Assembly: GCF_003729955.1 (NCBI RefSeq)
Contig: NZ_RJTX01000003.1
Location: 105,297-169,296, forward strand
Direction of reading: 5' to 3'
DNA from: Chryseobacterium daecheongense
Lineage (GTDB): Bacteria; Bacteroidota; Bacteroidia; Flavobacteriales; Weeksellaceae
DNA length: 64,000 bases
Shown here piece by piece: positions 1-9,595 of the stretch. The translations under genes were made by a program, and so were the position numbers. Within the stretch, counting starts at the first letter, position 1; every line of letters starts with the position of its first letter. A model generated the notes under the pieces. It was not told the DNA's origin, did not search any database, and saw only the letters and a list, made by a program, of their open reading frames with translations.

Positions 1-1008
1 ATACTACTCTATAAGCAAATGGGCTATAATTGTATCCTGTTTGCACCACATGTTTTTGAAGATAATTCTTATGTGAAGTTTTATCAAAGCTTAGATGTTA
101 TTGTATTTGTAGAAAATAACAAATACAAAACTATTGATGAGTTCCTGCCGACATTAAAATCTGTTGATTACATTTGGTTTAACGGGCCGTTTGCCCTGAA
201 TTTATTCTATAAAAAATTAAAAAACATCCTGCCTCAAACCAAGTTCATATATGACATGGTGGATATTCATTTTTTACGATATAAAAGAGCCATTGAGATA
301 GAACCGACAAGAATTTCTTTGAAGAAAAACTATAAACATTTCTTTCGCCTGGAAACGGTTGTGGCACCTCAGCTCGATTACATTATTGCTATTTCCGATA
401 AGGAAAAAGAAGTTATGAGCCAATATGCAGACCGCAATAAGATCATTACGATTTCTAATATTCACTATCCGAAAATTGATATTTCAGAAAGAAAATCATT
501 CAGTGAAAGTAAAGGAATCATTTTCATTGGTTCCATTCACGAGCCGAATATTGATGCCGTAAAATATTTATACGAAAACATTATGCCTATTGTCTGGAAA
601 GCCAATCCGGAGATTGAAGTGAGCGTAATTGGTAATGTAGCAGATAAATTAGACCTGAAATTATTTCCTAAATTTAAGTTTTTAGGATTTGTAGAGAGCA
701 TTGAAGAGCTTTTTATGAATTCCAGGATCATGGTTGCTCCATTAAGATTCGGAGCGGGTGTCAAAGGAAAAATCGGGCAGGCTTTCGAATATTTTTTACC
801 TGTAATCACTACAGATATTGGCGCAGAAGGAATGCAGCTTGTGAATAACAAAAACGTACTGATTGCCAATGACAAAGATTCTTTTGCCGAAGCTATTATT
901 CGCCTCAATAATGATGAAACTCTTTGGAACACATTAAGCCAACATTCAATAGACAGTTTACAACCATTTTCTTTGGAAGCAGTAAGCTCCACTCTTAAAA
1001 ATATCTGA
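1..1008 (+). CDS. Glycosyltransferase, GT-B type (GT1/GT4-like), 5' end cut by window
   Basis: The protein probably transfers a sugar from a nucleotide donor to a growing surface polysaccharide in the cytoplasm. The C-terminal half looks like a GT-B nucleotide-binding domain: a GSIHEPNIDAV segment at residues 171-181 counted from the ATG at 19, and a glycine-rich loop LRFGAGVKGKIGQAFE at 242-257 with the family's typical acidic residue. The frame stays open from base 1 and reads ILLYKQ just before the ATG at 19, so the true start lies upstream and this is a 3' fragment. It ends 4 bases before the next glycosyltransferase gene and is likely co-transcribed with it. Donor and acceptor cannot be told. 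Confidence 0.82.
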   Translation: MLLYKQMGYNCILFAPHVFEDNSYVKFYQSLDVIVFVENNKYKTIDEFLPTLKSVDYIWFNGPFALNLFYKKLKNILPQTKFIYDMVDIHFLRYKRAIEIEPTRISLKKNYKHFFRLETVVAPQLDYIIAISDKEKEVMSQYADRNKIITISNIHYPKIDISERKSFSESKGIIFIGSIHEPNIDAVKYLYENIMPIVWKANPEIEVSVIGNVADKLDLKLFPKFKFLGFVESIEELFMNSRIMVAPLRFGAGVKGKIGQAFEYFLPVITTDIGAEGMQLVNNKNVLIANDKDSFAEAIIRLNNDETLWNTLSQHSIDSLQPFSLEAVSSTLKNI

Positions 1009-1012
1009 TCAC

Positions 1013-2053
1013 ATGAAGACCTCTGATTTTTTAGTAAGTATTATCGTTCCGTGCTACAATGCCTCTTATTATGTGAGAGAGGTGCTTGAAAGCATCCAGA
1101 GTCAGACTTATGCTAACATAGAATGCATTATCATCAACGACGGAAGTACAGATAATACATTAGAAATTCTCAATAGCTTTACAGATTCCAGATTCCAGAT
1201 ATACAATCAGGAAAACAAAGGGCTTTCCGATACCCGAAATTTTGGTTTGGAAAAAGCGGCAGGTGATTTCATCTACTTCTGTGACAGTGATGACCTGCTT
1301 CCCTCACATGCTATAGAATCTCTGATTTCCGCCTACACAGAGAAAGAAGATATCATCATCGGGAAAACGGCTACTTTTGCATGGGAAGAAAAAAAGATCG
1401 TTTCTTACCTTCCGCATCCAAAAGAAAAACAGCATTTTGAAAATACTAACTCAGAAGTGTTGCTTAAAAATATCACAGAAGGATTAAGCCCGATTGCTCA
1501 GAATAAATTATACCGTACAGAGTTTTTAAGAAAGAATAATTTGAAATTTCTAAGCGGAATCTATCATGAAGATGAATTATGGTTCTTCGAGACCCTATTC
1601 AACGCTAAGAATGTGACGTTTATTCCAGAAGTAACGTATCATTATACGGTAGATAATGCTCAATCCATCACCAAGAAAAACAGTGATAAAAATCTTTTGG
1701 GCTATCTTAGTGTTATCAAAACCATTTATGAAAAATATTATCTGAAATATCCTGAACGAAGCATTACAGCTTACTATCTTGCCTATCTGAAGAAGATTAT
1801 CATCGGGAATTTCAAGCATCATGGGAATTATTCCTCTGAAGCACTTCAGCAGATGGAAAAAACGTTTAGGGAGGTAAATCCTGAGTTTAAAGATAATATT
1901 GAGCTTAAAAGTATTGAGAAAAAATATTTCAGATTCTTAAATAATGTAAGCTTGAAAGATTCTGATACCATCAGGAAAGAATATTTCAATAATCCGGTAA
2001 ACAGTCTTAGAAAGCATTATAAAATTGTAATGTTCAGTTTATTTAACAAATAA
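1013..2053 (+). CDS. Glycosyltransferase family 2
   Basis: This is an inverting GT-A enzyme that probably adds a sugar to a cell-surface glycan at the cytoplasmic face of the membrane. The N-terminus carries the GT2 signature: VSIIVPCYN, then IIINDGSTDNT near residues 40-49, then the metal-binding DSDD at 91-94. HEDELW at 185-190 fits the position of the catalytic-base ED motif. At 346 residues the length is normal, and the last 120 residues are helical without a recognised domain. It lies between two other glycan genes with gaps of 4 bases, so an operon is very likely. The sugar specificity is not visible. Confidence 0.9.
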   Translation: MKTSDFLVSIIVPCYNASYYVREVLESIQSQTYANIECIIINDGSTDNTLEILNSFTDSRFQIYNQENKGLSDTRNFGLEKAAGDFIYFCDSDDLLPSHAIESLISAYTEKEDIIIGKTATFAWEEKKIVSYLPHPKEKQHFENTNSEVLLKNITEGLSPIAQNKLYRTEFLRKNNLKFLSGIYHEDELWFFETLFNAKNVTFIPEVTYHYTVDNAQSITKKNSDKNLLGYLSVIKTIYEKYYLKYPERSITAYYLAYLKKIIIGNFKHHGNYSSEALQQMEKTFREVNPEFKDNIELKSIEKKYFRFLNNVSLKDSDTIRKEYFNNPVNSLRKHYKIVMFSLFNK

Positions 2054-2057
2054 AACA

Positions 2058-3035
2058 GTGAAAAAAGAAAGGTTCCTTTTGGTCATGCCCGATTATTCGG
2101 ATTTTCCCCAATTATTTTTAGATAATCTGGAGAAAGTAGGCTTTGAAACTTCTCTGATCACAGATAAAGTCTGCCAGTTCAGATATAAAGGCACTGAAAA
2201 TATCCAAAACTTTTTCATTAAAAACATTCTGAGAAACAAGGAATACAAGCAAAATCTTATCAATAGGCATCAACTCGAAGAACTCAATAAGAGCCTCTCT
2301 GAATTGGAAGGCAAGTTCGATTATATTTTGGTGATCCGTCCTGATAACTTCCCTATTCCTTTCATTCAGAATTTAAAAAAGAAAACCAAAAAGCTGGTTG
2401 CCTATCAATGGGACGGGATTGAAAAATTCCCCGAAGTCAAAAATTACTTCGGGCTTTTCGATACATTCTTCTGCTTTGAAAGGGTGGAATCTGAACACAA
2501 CATCCATTCCATTACCAATTTTTATTTTGATCATCTTCCGCCTTCTCACAAAGAATACAATACGGAAAAACCTGTACTCTACTTCGTTGGTTTGTATTGG
2601 AAGAGCCGTGAAGAAAAAATAGACCGCTTTATTGAAGAAGTTTCAGCCTTCTCAGTCAACCTCAACATTTTCATCCAGTATTTTCAGGAGCCCGAACGAA
2701 AAAATAGTAAGATCAAATATATTTCAGACCGAATCACTTTCAAGGAAAACCTGGAACTGGTAAAAAGTTCAGATGTTCTTTTAGACTTTGTTGATCCATT
2801 GCATGACGGACTTTCCATTCGTTTTTTTGAAGGAATGTATTATGGCAAAAAAGTGATCACGGATAATATTATGGTAAAAAATTATGACTTTTACCATTCT
2901 GACAATATATTTGTCGTAGAAAATGATAATTATAAAAACATAGAGCAATTTTTGAAAACACCTTATCATCCGTTACCTGAAGAAATCGTACAGCAATACA
3001 GCTTCAGCAATTGGATCAAGGAGATCATAAAATAA
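2058..3035 (+). CDS. Putative glycosyltransferase-like protein (CgeB/GT-B-like C-terminus)
   Basis: The role is probably in surface-polysaccharide synthesis, judged from position and fold rather than a firm family match. The start is GTG at 2058, 4 bases after the preceding stop; no in-frame ATG gives the N-terminus KKERFLLVMPDYSDF, which resembles a first Rossmann strand. The C-terminal part (about residues 175-300) has the pattern of GT-B proteins: an FVGLYWKSREEKI strand-helix, KENLELVKSSDVLLDF, and HDGLSIRFFEGMYYGKKVIT, which resembles the donor-binding loop of CgeB-like glycosyltransferases. It has no signal peptide or membrane segment. It may be a transferase for an unusual donor or an LPS-modifying enzyme. 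Confidence 0.6.
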   Translation: MKKERFLLVMPDYSDFPQLFLDNLEKVGFETSLITDKVCQFRYKGTENIQNFFIKNILRNKEYKQNLINRHQLEELNKSLSELEGKFDYILVIRPDNFPIPFIQNLKKKTKKLVAYQWDGIEKFPEVKNYFGLFDTFFCFERVESEHNIHSITNFYFDHLPPSHKEYNTEKPVLYFVGLYWKSREEKIDRFIEEVSAFSVNLNIFIQYFQEPERKNSKIKYISDRITFKENLELVKSSDVLLDFVDPLHDGLSIRFFEGMYYGKKVITDNIMVKNYDFYHSDNIFVVENDNYKNIEQFLKTPYHPLPEEIVQQYSFSNWIKEIIK

Positions 3036-3061
3036 CTCGATTGATAGATAGATAAAAAACC

Positions 3062-3898
3062 ATGAGCGATTTGATTTCTGTAATTGTCCCCTATTATAAC
3101 GGGGAAGACTATATTGAAGAATGTCTTAACAGTATTTATGGGCAGACTTTCAAAAATATTGAGGTCATTGTGATTAATGATGGATCGCCAAAAGAGTTTC
3201 TGGATCATCTGAAAGCCGATAAATATCCTGACCTGATTTTGCACCATCAGGAAAATCAGGGCCAGTCTATGGCAAGAAACAAAGGAGCCGAAATAGCACG
3301 AGGCAAATATATTTTGTTTGTGGATTGCGATGATAAAATTGCGCCTGAGTTTTTAAAGAAAACATACGATGTATTAATCTCTAATCCAGCAATCAGGGTT
3401 TGCTACACCAAAGGGCAATATTTTGAAAAAGAAAATACGGAATGGTATTTACCTGATTTTGAAATCAAGGATTTTCTTTTCGCCAACTGCATCCCTATTT
3501 CTGCTTTGCTGTATAAGGAAGATTTTATCAAAGCTAACGGTTTCGATAAAAACCTGACCTATTTTGAAGACTGGGATCTATGGATCTCAATTATTGAAAA
3601 TGGTGGTGAAGTATATAGAATTCCGGAACATTTATTTTTTTACAGAATCAGGCACAATGACAATTCTCTTACCAATGTAAGTACCCAACAGGAAGAGAAA
3701 ATAGCCCAGAACAGGTTTCTTATCTACCAAAAGCATTATGCATTTTATGAGAAACACGGATTTGATTTCAGCAACATAAGCTACATTATCCTGAACAGAA
3801 ACCAATACAAAAAAAGATATTATAATGTTTGGTACAGAAAACTGGCTTATCAACTTTTCAAACCAAAGAAATTCAACGAAATATACCGCCAATTTTAA
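3062..3898 (+). CDS. Glycosyltransferase family 2
   Basis: This GT-A fold enzyme is predicted to act in the same glycan pathway as its neighbours. It shows SVIVPYYNGEDYI at the N-terminus, VIVINDGS near residues 35-42, the DCDD metal site at 88-91 and EDWDLW at 169-174, the expected position of the catalytic base. Length is 278 residues, compact for the family, with a short basic C-terminal tail (KKRYYNVWYRK) that could touch the membrane. A 26-base gap separates it from the gene before and 17 bases from the gene after, both on the same strand, consistent with one transcript. Substrates are unknown. Confidence 0.9.
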   Translation: MSDLISVIVPYYNGEDYIEECLNSIYGQTFKNIEVIVINDGSPKEFLDHLKADKYPDLILHHQENQGQSMARNKGAEIARGKYILFVDCDDKIAPEFLKKTYDVLISNPAIRVCYTKGQYFEKENTEWYLPDFEIKDFLFANCIPISALLYKEDFIKANGFDKNLTYFEDWDLWISIIENGGEVYRIPEHLFFYRIRHNDNSLTNVSTQQEEKIAQNRFLIYQKHYAFYEKHGFDFSNISYIILNRNQYKKRYYNVWYRKLAYQLFKPKKFNEIYRQF

Positions 3899-3915
3899 AA
3901 TAACTTCCAGCATCC

Positions 3916-4797
3916 ATGAAAATTTCAATCGTAACTGCTTACTACAACCGTAAAGCATTATTTATCAAAACCCTTGAAAGTATTCAAAGGCAGTTGAAAG
4001 ATCATGATTTTGATCTTGAGTTCATTGCAGTGGATGATGCAAGCAATGAAGAAGAAAGACTGGAAGACCTTGTTGGGCGGTTCCCTTTTTTAAGAGTAAT
4101 CCGTCTGAAAAAATGGAGCAAGTGGTACAAAAATTCATGCATCCCTTTTAATGTAGGCTTTAAAGCTGCTAAAGGAGATTTTATCATATTGCAAAACCCG
4201 GAATGTCTGCATTTTGGTCATATTTTACAATATACCAGCGAACATCTGGTTAAAAACAAATACCTAAGCTTCGGATGCTATTCTTTGGATGAAGAACCTA
4301 CTGATAATATAGATGAATACATCCGTCATCCTGAAAAAATGGAAAAGCTCATTCAGGAAAACAATGTGGAAAATACCAGCGATGGAAGCAATAGTTGGTA
4401 TAACCATTCTGTTATAAGACCTGTAGCGTATCATTTCTGCTGTGCTATTACCCGGGAAGATTTATTTGATCTGGGAGGGTTTGATCCGGCTTATGCAGAA
4501 GGAGTGGCGTATGATGATAATGAATTTCTGCACAGAATAAAACTAAAGAAAATGCAGATTGAGATCGTTGATAGTGAAATTGTTCTGCATCAAAATCACT
4601 ACCGAAGAAAATCATCTTTAAATAATACGGTGAAGCTGAATGAAAAGGAGCTGAAAAAAAGAAGTGCATTATTATATAAGAATGAAATGCTTTTTAAAAA
4701 TTATACCCTCAACAAAAAAACATGGAAAGTGGATGGGCTTTCCGGAAATATTTTGCTAAAAGGATTATTCAGAAAGTTTAAATCAAAGAAAAGTTGA
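3916..4797 (+). CDS. Glycosyltransferase family 2-like, atypical donor site
   Basis: The protein resembles GT2 enzymes of the type with a separate galactosyltransferase-like C-terminal domain. The N-terminus KISIVTAYYNRK and IAVDDAS (residues 37-43) are typical. The position where a DxD usually sits reads LQNPECLHFG (about 92-101), so the metal site has Asn-Pro-Glu instead. A later GGFDP...YDDNEFLHR segment (residues 187-207) matches the acidic catalytic-base region. It is the last gene of the five-gene plus-strand cluster; its stop lies 1 base from the stop of the convergent membrane gene and no terminator separates them. Confidence 0.82.
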   Translation: MKISIVTAYYNRKALFIKTLESIQRQLKDHDFDLEFIAVDDASNEEERLEDLVGRFPFLRVIRLKKWSKWYKNSCIPFNVGFKAAKGDFIILQNPECLHFGHILQYTSEHLVKNKYLSFGCYSLDEEPTDNIDEYIRHPEKMEKLIQENNVENTSDGSNSWYNHSVIRPVAYHFCCAITREDLFDLGGFDPAYAEGVAYDDNEFLHRIKLKKMQIEIVDSEIVLHQNHYRRKSSLNNTVKLNEKELKKRSALLYKNEMLFKNYTLNKKTWKVDGLSGNILLKGLFRKFKSKKS

Positions 4798-4798
4798 A

Positions 4799-6022
4799 TT
4801 ATTTCATAAAATTCAATGATTTTTTGAATATCAGGAAAATATAAATAATCAGCACAACAGCCAAAGAAGTTATCAATAACTGGTTGATTAGAAAAATACT
4901 ATTGGAATTGTCAGAAAACATTTCTGTTATTTTCCTTAAAGTTTGATTCCACAAAATAATAGGTAAAATAATGATCATGTATTTCGCTCCGAATTGATTG
5001 CTTTTCGCCCAACTGATCAAAGCAGGCACACATAATACCAGGAAAAACAATCTGTATTCCCAGCTTATAGACAGGAAAAAACTGAACAGGAAAACTCCGG
5101 CTCCTATCAAAAACAAGTACAGTTCTCGTCTTGTAATATTTGTAAGGTCCACGTGATTCCATTGATTTCTGAATATTTTAAACAGCAGAAAAATAATAGA
5201 AATCCATAATACAATATATCCCGCCCAATATACCCCTTCTATTTTGTACATTTTACGGTTGTGAGACATAAAATTTTCCAACGGAACCTGAAATCCAAAA
5301 CTAAACTCAGAAATAGAAATAGGCGTTCTTTCGCGAATCATGATAATCTCTTCGTAATTCAACCCTATATAAACAAGTATAACCACTGCAACCCCTATCA
5401 ACACAGCTATATTCTTAAAATTAATTTCTTTATATAAATAGAGAACCAGTAACCCCGCTCCAATTGGATAAAGCTTCAGCATGAAAGCAAGCAGGAAGAA
5501 TAGAATATAAAGCAGTTTACTTTTAGGAAAAACCAAAATAGGAAACAGGAGAAGCAGAAATATAACTAAGTCATTATTTCCCCTTTCAAAAAGTAAAAGC
5601 GATACTGGAGAAAGTAGTAATAAAAGATAATAAAAAGCCTTTTTTGCGTCCCAATTTCCCGATGCCCATAACAACATGCTCTGCGTACAAAACACAAGCA
5701 AAAAACCGATTGCTTTATAATGAACAGCATCAAAACCTTTGAGATAAGAAAAGAATCTCCAGAATGAAGGATAGTTATAAGGCGGTTCATAATGTTCTTT
5801 GAAAGGATCTTTCCCTATTCCATATAAATCTGTCCCTTTTAAAAGAAGCCGCAGATCACCGTACACTGACCAGGAATCAAATTGTATATACGATTTGAAT
5901 AGGTACCAGTATTGGTTATAGTCGAATACAAGCAGGAATATGAATAATGCTAACACATAATATATTCTAAGATCTTTTTTCAATCCTATTAGTAAAGCCT
6001 TATTATTACCTGCCATATTCAT
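4799..6022 (-). CDS. Polytopic membrane glycosyltransferase, GT87/DUF2029-like (mannosyltransferase type)
   Basis: This is a roughly ten-helix inner-membrane protein of 407 residues. Proteins of the GT87/DUF2029 type use polyprenyl-phosphate sugars and act on the outer side of the membrane. A short cytoplasmic N-terminus precedes the first helix (YVLALFIFLLVFDY). The loop after it contains the acidic and proline-rich FKEHYEPPYNYPSF, and ERGNNDLVIF (near residues 146-155) resembles the conserved RGxND segment of the family. ATG at 6022 is used; a second ATG at 6016 would lose only two residues. It is convergent with the glycosyltransferase cluster and probably belongs to the same surface-glycan function. 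Confidence 0.7.
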   Translation of the reverse strand: MNMAGNNKALLIGLKKDLRIYYVLALFIFLLVFDYNQYWYLFKSYIQFDSWSVYGDLRLLLKGTDLYGIGKDPFKEHYEPPYNYPSFWRFFSYLKGFDAVHYKAIGFLLVFCTQSMLLWASGNWDAKKAFYYLLLLLSPVSLLLFERGNNDLVIFLLLLFPILVFPKSKLLYILFFLLAFMLKLYPIGAGLLVLYLYKEINFKNIAVLIGVAVVILVYIGLNYEEIIMIRERTPISISEFSFGFQVPLENFMSHNRKMYKIEGVYWAGYIVLWISIIFLLFKIFRNQWNHVDLTNITRRELYLFLIGAGVFLFSFFLSISWEYRLFFLVLCVPALISWAKSNQFGAKYMIIILPIILWNQTLRKITEMFSDNSNSIFLINQLLITSLAVVLIIYIFLIFKKSLNFMK

Positions 6023-6153
6023 CTTCTTGCGAAGCAGTGTTTCCTGTTTTCAGCATAATCGGAGTATCCTTAATAGACACAAAAGTAAAGATTAAGATCA
6101 AAAAAGCCAATAATACAGTACCAAAACATCATGAAAAACCTGATAATTTTAAG

Positions 6154-6161
6154 TAAATTTG
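6154..6161 (+). promoter_or_regulatory. -7 promoter box upstream of gltX
   Basis: TAAATTTG matches the Bacteroidota -7 consensus TAnnTTTG and lies 19 bases before the gltX ATG. No clear -33 TTTG is seen at 19-20 bases upstream. Confidence 0.55.
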
Positions 6162-6180
6162 CACCAAAATTTTATTAAAA

Positions 6181-7689
6181 ATGGAGAAAGTGAGAGTACG
6201 TTTTGCTCCAAGTCCTACAGGACCTTTGCATTTGGGAGGCGTAAGAACCGCATTATATGATTATCTTTTTGCTAAAAACCAAGGCGGTGAATTTGTATTG
6301 AGAATTGAAGATACAGACACGGCAAGATATGTGGAAGGAGCTGAAGAATATATTGAAGAAGCCTTGGAATGGTGCGGCATTATTCCGGATGAAAGCCCTA
6401 CAAAGGGAGGAAAATTTGCTCCTTACAGACAATCCGAAAGAAGAGACATCTATGACAGATATACTGAGCAAATCTTAAAAACGGATTATGCGTATCTTGC
6501 TTTTGATACTCCTGAAGAATTAGATGCCATCCGTGCAGAATATGAAGCAAAAGGAGATGTCTTCTCTTATGACAACAGATCCAGAAACCGTTTGAGAAAT
6601 AGCCTCGCCCTTTCCGAAGAAGAGGTTAAGAAACTTTTGGATGAAAAAACTCCATACGTTGTAAGATTTAAAATGCCGGTTGACAGAACCTTAAATCTTG
6701 AAGATATCATCCGTGGAAAATTCTCTGTGAACACCAATACTTTAGATGATAAAGTTTTGGTAAAAAACGACGGAATGCCAACGTACCATTTCGCCAACAT
6801 CATTGATGATCATGAAATGGAAATCTCTCACGTGATCCGTGGAGAAGAATGGCTCCCTTCTTTAGGACTACATACTTTATTATATGAAGCGATGGGCTGG
6901 GAAGCACCACAATTTGCCCACCTTTCTCTGATCCTGAAACCCGAAGGAAAAGGAAAATTAAGCAAAAGAGATGGTGATAAATTCGGATTCCCTGTATTTC
7001 CATTGGATTTCAAAGATCCTGCAACAGGAATTGTTTCTAAAGGATACAGAGAAAATGGATATCTTCCGGAAGCTTTCATTAATATGGTAGCATTATTGGG
7101 ATGGTCTCCTGCTGACGATAAGGAAATCCTTTCTATTGATGAAATGGCCAAAGAATTCGATCTCCATAAAGTGCATAAAGCCGGAGCAAGATTCAGTAAG
7201 GAAAAGGCAGAATGGTTCAACCATCAGTATATTCAAATGAAGTCTGATGAAGAATTGCTGCAGATTTTGAAAAACTCTGATCTTGATTTATCAGGTGTTG
7301 CAGATGAAAAGCTTTTAAAAGTGATTCATTTAATGAAAGAAAGAGCAACATTCCCAAAAGACATCTATGATAACGGTAAATTTTTCTTTGAAGCACCAAC
7401 CTCTTACGATGAAAAAGCCGCTAAAAAAGCCTGGAATGAAGAAACTTCCTCTATTTTAGGTGAACTGGCTTCCACATTGGAAACTGCAGATTTCCAAGCA
7501 GAAGCATTGAAACAAACGGTTCATGATTTTGCGGAGAATAAAGGATTGGGAATGGGGAAAGTAATGATGCCGCTTCGTTTATCTTTAGTGGGCGAGCTGA
7601 AAGGACCGGACGTTCCGGACATTTTGGAAATCGTTGGAAAAGAAGAAAGTATAACGAGAATACATAATGCTATAAATAATTTTAAATAA
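6181..7689 (+). CDS. gltX: Glutamate--tRNA ligase
   Basis: This cytoplasmic class I aminoacyl-tRNA synthetase charges tRNA-Glu with glutamate using ATP. The HIGH-type motif is seen as [13 protein letters not shown] (residues 8-20) and the KMSKS-type motif as KLSKRDG (259-265). RIEDTD (41-46) is the conserved glutamate-binding strand. The length of 502 residues is normal for a bacterial enzyme. It has its own -7 box and a short leader; accA follows after 49 bases with its own -7 box. No Shine-Dalgarno sequence is apparent, as is usual in this phylum. Whether the enzyme also charges tRNA-Gln cannot be decided from this window. Confidence 0.97.
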   Translation: MEKVRVRFAPSPTGPLHLGGVRTALYDYLFAKNQGGEFVLRIEDTDTARYVEGAEEYIEEALEWCGIIPDESPTKGGKFAPYRQSERRDIYDRYTEQILKTDYAYLAFDTPEELDAIRAEYEAKGDVFSYDNRSRNRLRNSLALSEEEVKKLLDEKTPYVVRFKMPVDRTLNLEDIIRGKFSVNTNTLDDKVLVKNDGMPTYHFANIIDDHEMEISHVIRGEEWLPSLGLHTLLYEAMGWEAPQFAHLSLILKPEGKGKLSKRDGDKFGFPVFPLDFKDPATGIVSKGYRENGYLPEAFINMVALLGWSPADDKEILSIDEMAKEFDLHKVHKAGARFSKEKAEWFNHQYIQMKSDEELLQILKNSDLDLSGVADEKLLKVIHLMKERATFPKDIYDNGKFFFEAPTSYDEKAAKKAWNEETSSILGELASTLETADFQAEALKQTVHDFAENKGLGMGKVMMPLRLSLVGELKGPDVPDILEIVGKEESITRIHNAINNFK

Positions 7690-7707
7690 GGTTTCATTAA
7701 TTTTTCA

Positions 7708-7715
7708 TAAATTTG
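7708..7715 (+). promoter_or_regulatory. -7 promoter box upstream of accA
   Basis: TAAATTTG fits TAnnTTTG and lies 23 bases before the accA ATG. A matching -33 element is not clear, so accA may also be reached by read-through from gltX. Confidence 0.5.
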
Positions 7716-7738
7716 AAAGATTTAATTTACTTCAAGAA

Positions 7739-8695
7739 ATGGAATATTTAAGTTTCGAACTTCCTATCAAAGAATTAATGGATCAATACCAGACATGTTC
7801 TTTAGTAGGAGAAGAAAGTGGTGTTGATGTAAAATTAGCATGCAGCCAGATAGAGGACAAGATTGTAGAAAAGAAAAAAGAGATCTATGGAAATCTTACC
7901 CCTTGGCAAAGAGTACAATTATCTCGTCACCCGGACCGTCCATATACTTTGGACTACATCAATGGAATGGTGGACAAAGGCAGCTTCTTAGAACTTCACG
8001 GAGACAGAAATTTTGCTGATGACCCGGCAATGATCGGCGGTTTAGCCACTCTTGACGGTCAGAAAGTAATGATCATAGGAACTCAAAAAGGGAGAACAAC
8101 CAAAGAAAGACAACACAGAAGATTCGGGATGCCGAATCCTGAAGGATATAGAAAAGCTTTAAGATTAATGAAGCTTGCTGAAAAATTCAATATTCCTGTG
8201 ATCACTTTGGTAGACACACCGGGAGCATACCCTGGATTGGAAGCTGAAGAAAGAGGACAAGGGGAAGCAATTGCAAGAAACATTTTCGAAATGGTTCAGC
8301 TTAAAACCCCAATCTTTACCTATATTATTGGAGAAGGAGCCAGTGGTGGGGCATTAGGAATTGGTGTAGGAAACAAAGTATACATGTTGGAAAACACTTG
8401 GTACACTGTAATTGCACCGGAAAGCTGCTCTTCTATCTTATGGAGAAACTGGGATCATAAAGAAGATGCAGCCAATGCATTGAACCTGACTCCGAAAGAT
8501 GCCTTAAGAGAAAAGTTCATTGATGGAATTATCGAAGAACCACTTGGTGGGGCTCATTATGATCCGGAAACGGCTTATCTGAATCTTAAAAATTCGATTT
8601 TACAAAATATCAAGGCCTTCTCTAAATTCACAGGGCAGGAACTTGAAACCCAAAGACAAGAGAAATTTATTGCAATGGGGCAATTTAAAGGATAA
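7739..8695 (+). CDS. accA: Acetyl-CoA carboxylase carboxyltransferase subunit alpha
   Basis: With AccD this protein forms the carboxyltransferase that moves the carboxyl group from biotin on AccB to acetyl-CoA, giving malonyl-CoA for fatty-acid synthesis in the cytoplasm. The crotonase-like fold is indicated by [19 protein letters not shown] (from residue 157) and by the oxyanion-hole region [12 protein letters not shown] (from residue 198). The N-terminal helical part with [15 protein letters not shown] is typical. Length is 318 residues, as in E. coli. A strong bidirectional hairpin ends the transcript a few bases after the stop. Confidence 0.97.
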   Translation: MEYLSFELPIKELMDQYQTCSLVGEESGVDVKLACSQIEDKIVEKKKEIYGNLTPWQRVQLSRHPDRPYTLDYINGMVDKGSFLELHGDRNFADDPAMIGGLATLDGQKVMIIGTQKGRTTKERQHRRFGMPNPEGYRKALRLMKLAEKFNIPVITLVDTPGAYPGLEAEERGQGEAIARNIFEMVQLKTPIFTYIIGEGASGGALGIGVGNKVYMLENTWYTVIAPESCSSILWRNWDHKEDAANALNLTPKDALREKFIDGIIEEPLGGAHYDPETAYLNLKNSILQNIKAFSKFTGQELETQRQEKFIAMGQFKG

Positions 8696-8700
8696 AATAA

Positions 8701-8734
8701 AAAACGGTTAAGAAATATCTTAACCGTTTTTTTT
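8701..8734. terminator. Bidirectional rho-independent terminator between accA and a convergent gene
   Basis: A perfect 13-bp stem (AAAACGGTTAAGA / TCTTAACCGTTTT) closes a 4-base loop. It is flanked by an A-run on the left and a T-run on the right, so it can stop transcription of accA and of the minus-strand gene at 8749-9450. Confidence 0.9.
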
Positions 8735-8748
8735 ATTATTACTTTTAT

Positions 8749-9450
8749 TTAATCTTCACTTACATTCAATTCAATTTCAATATCCTTATTGATTTTCTTT
8801 AGTGAAGAATATTTGGCGTCGCAAACCATGGTTGTTAAAATATATTCCCCTTTATCAATCAGAATAAAATTTTGTCCTTTAGCAGGAACATCCAGATTGT
8901 AGTATTTTTTACCGCTTATTTTAACGATCAGATTACATTTTGATCTGTTCTTAATATTAATATAAGCTTCTTTATCCATCGGATCATTATTAAAAATATG
9001 CGTCAGCATGGCTGCCGTTCTTTTATTTTTTTCACTGGGCTCCGATTTTTTGCTTACGGTTCCTACACTTGCATAATTGACTGTTCTTTCCGGAGTCGCG
9101 CTTTTTGTATTAGAAGCCAGCGTTTTAGAATTATTCAGTTCATTATTATTAACCATTTTCTCCACTTCTTTTTTACTCATCGGAGTGATGGTAGGTTTTG
9201 CTTCCGGAGAATTATCTGCCATGATAATTTCCATTAGTTTTCTCTTAAAATAGTCGGTTTTAGGGTGATTCGGATTCTGTTTCAAAAATCCGGCGATCAC
9301 TCTTGCTTCCTTACTACTTTCTGCATCTGTTTCCGTGTAGATAATCATTGTTTCTTTTTCTACCACGGCTTTTGACTTGGCTTTTTTCTTTTTTTGAGAA
9401 AAACCGAGGCAAAATATGCATAAAAATATGAGAAGAAATATTTTTTTCAT
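8749..9450 (-). CDS. Secreted DUF6759-like protein
   Basis: Function is unknown. A signal peptide is clear (MKKIFLLIFLCIFCLGFSQ), followed by a Lys-rich stretch. The middle is low-complexity and Ser/Asn-rich. The last 85 residues form a domain shared with three other genes in this window (24528, 26259 and 26937). Shared features are an N-x-S-x-C-N motif, a strand ending in isoleucine-rich residues, VPAKGQNFILIDKGEYILTT, and a second invariant cysteine in MVCDAKYSS. I recall this family as DUF6759 in Chryseobacterium, with moderate certainty. The two cysteines could form a disulfide in the periplasm. No -7 box was found upstream. Confidence 0.75.
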   Translation of the reverse strand: MKKIFLLIFLCIFCLGFSQKKKKAKSKAVVEKETMIIYTETDAESSKEARVIAGFLKQNPNHPKTDYFKRKLMEIIMADNSPEAKPTITPMSKKEVEKMVNNNELNNSKTLASNTKSATPERTVNYASVGTVSKKSEPSEKNKRTAAMLTHIFNNDPMDKEAYINIKNRSKCNLIVKISGKKYYNLDVPAKGQNFILIDKGEYILTTMVCDAKYSSLKKINKDIEIELNVSED

Positions 9451-9525
9451 TAACTAAACATTAAAAAATTTATTAAACAACTAAATAACGTAAAAAGTCA
9501 TTTTTTAGTTTATCATTAAAATCAT

Positions 9526-9533
9526 TATCTTTG
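9526..9533 (+). promoter_or_regulatory. -7 promoter box of tsf
   Basis: TATCTTTG followed by C fits the Bacteroidota -7 consensus. It gives a leader of about 58 bases before the tsf ATG. Confidence 0.6.
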
Positions 9534-9595
9534 CACTGCTCAAAAATAAACTAAAAATCAATACCACGTTTTAAATAAAAAAAATAATAAATATT

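Noticed and set aside
537..992. Minus-strand open frame of 151 codons in the first glycosyltransferase gene
   Set aside because: It mirrors a clear GT-B domain on the plus strand and has no recognised features.
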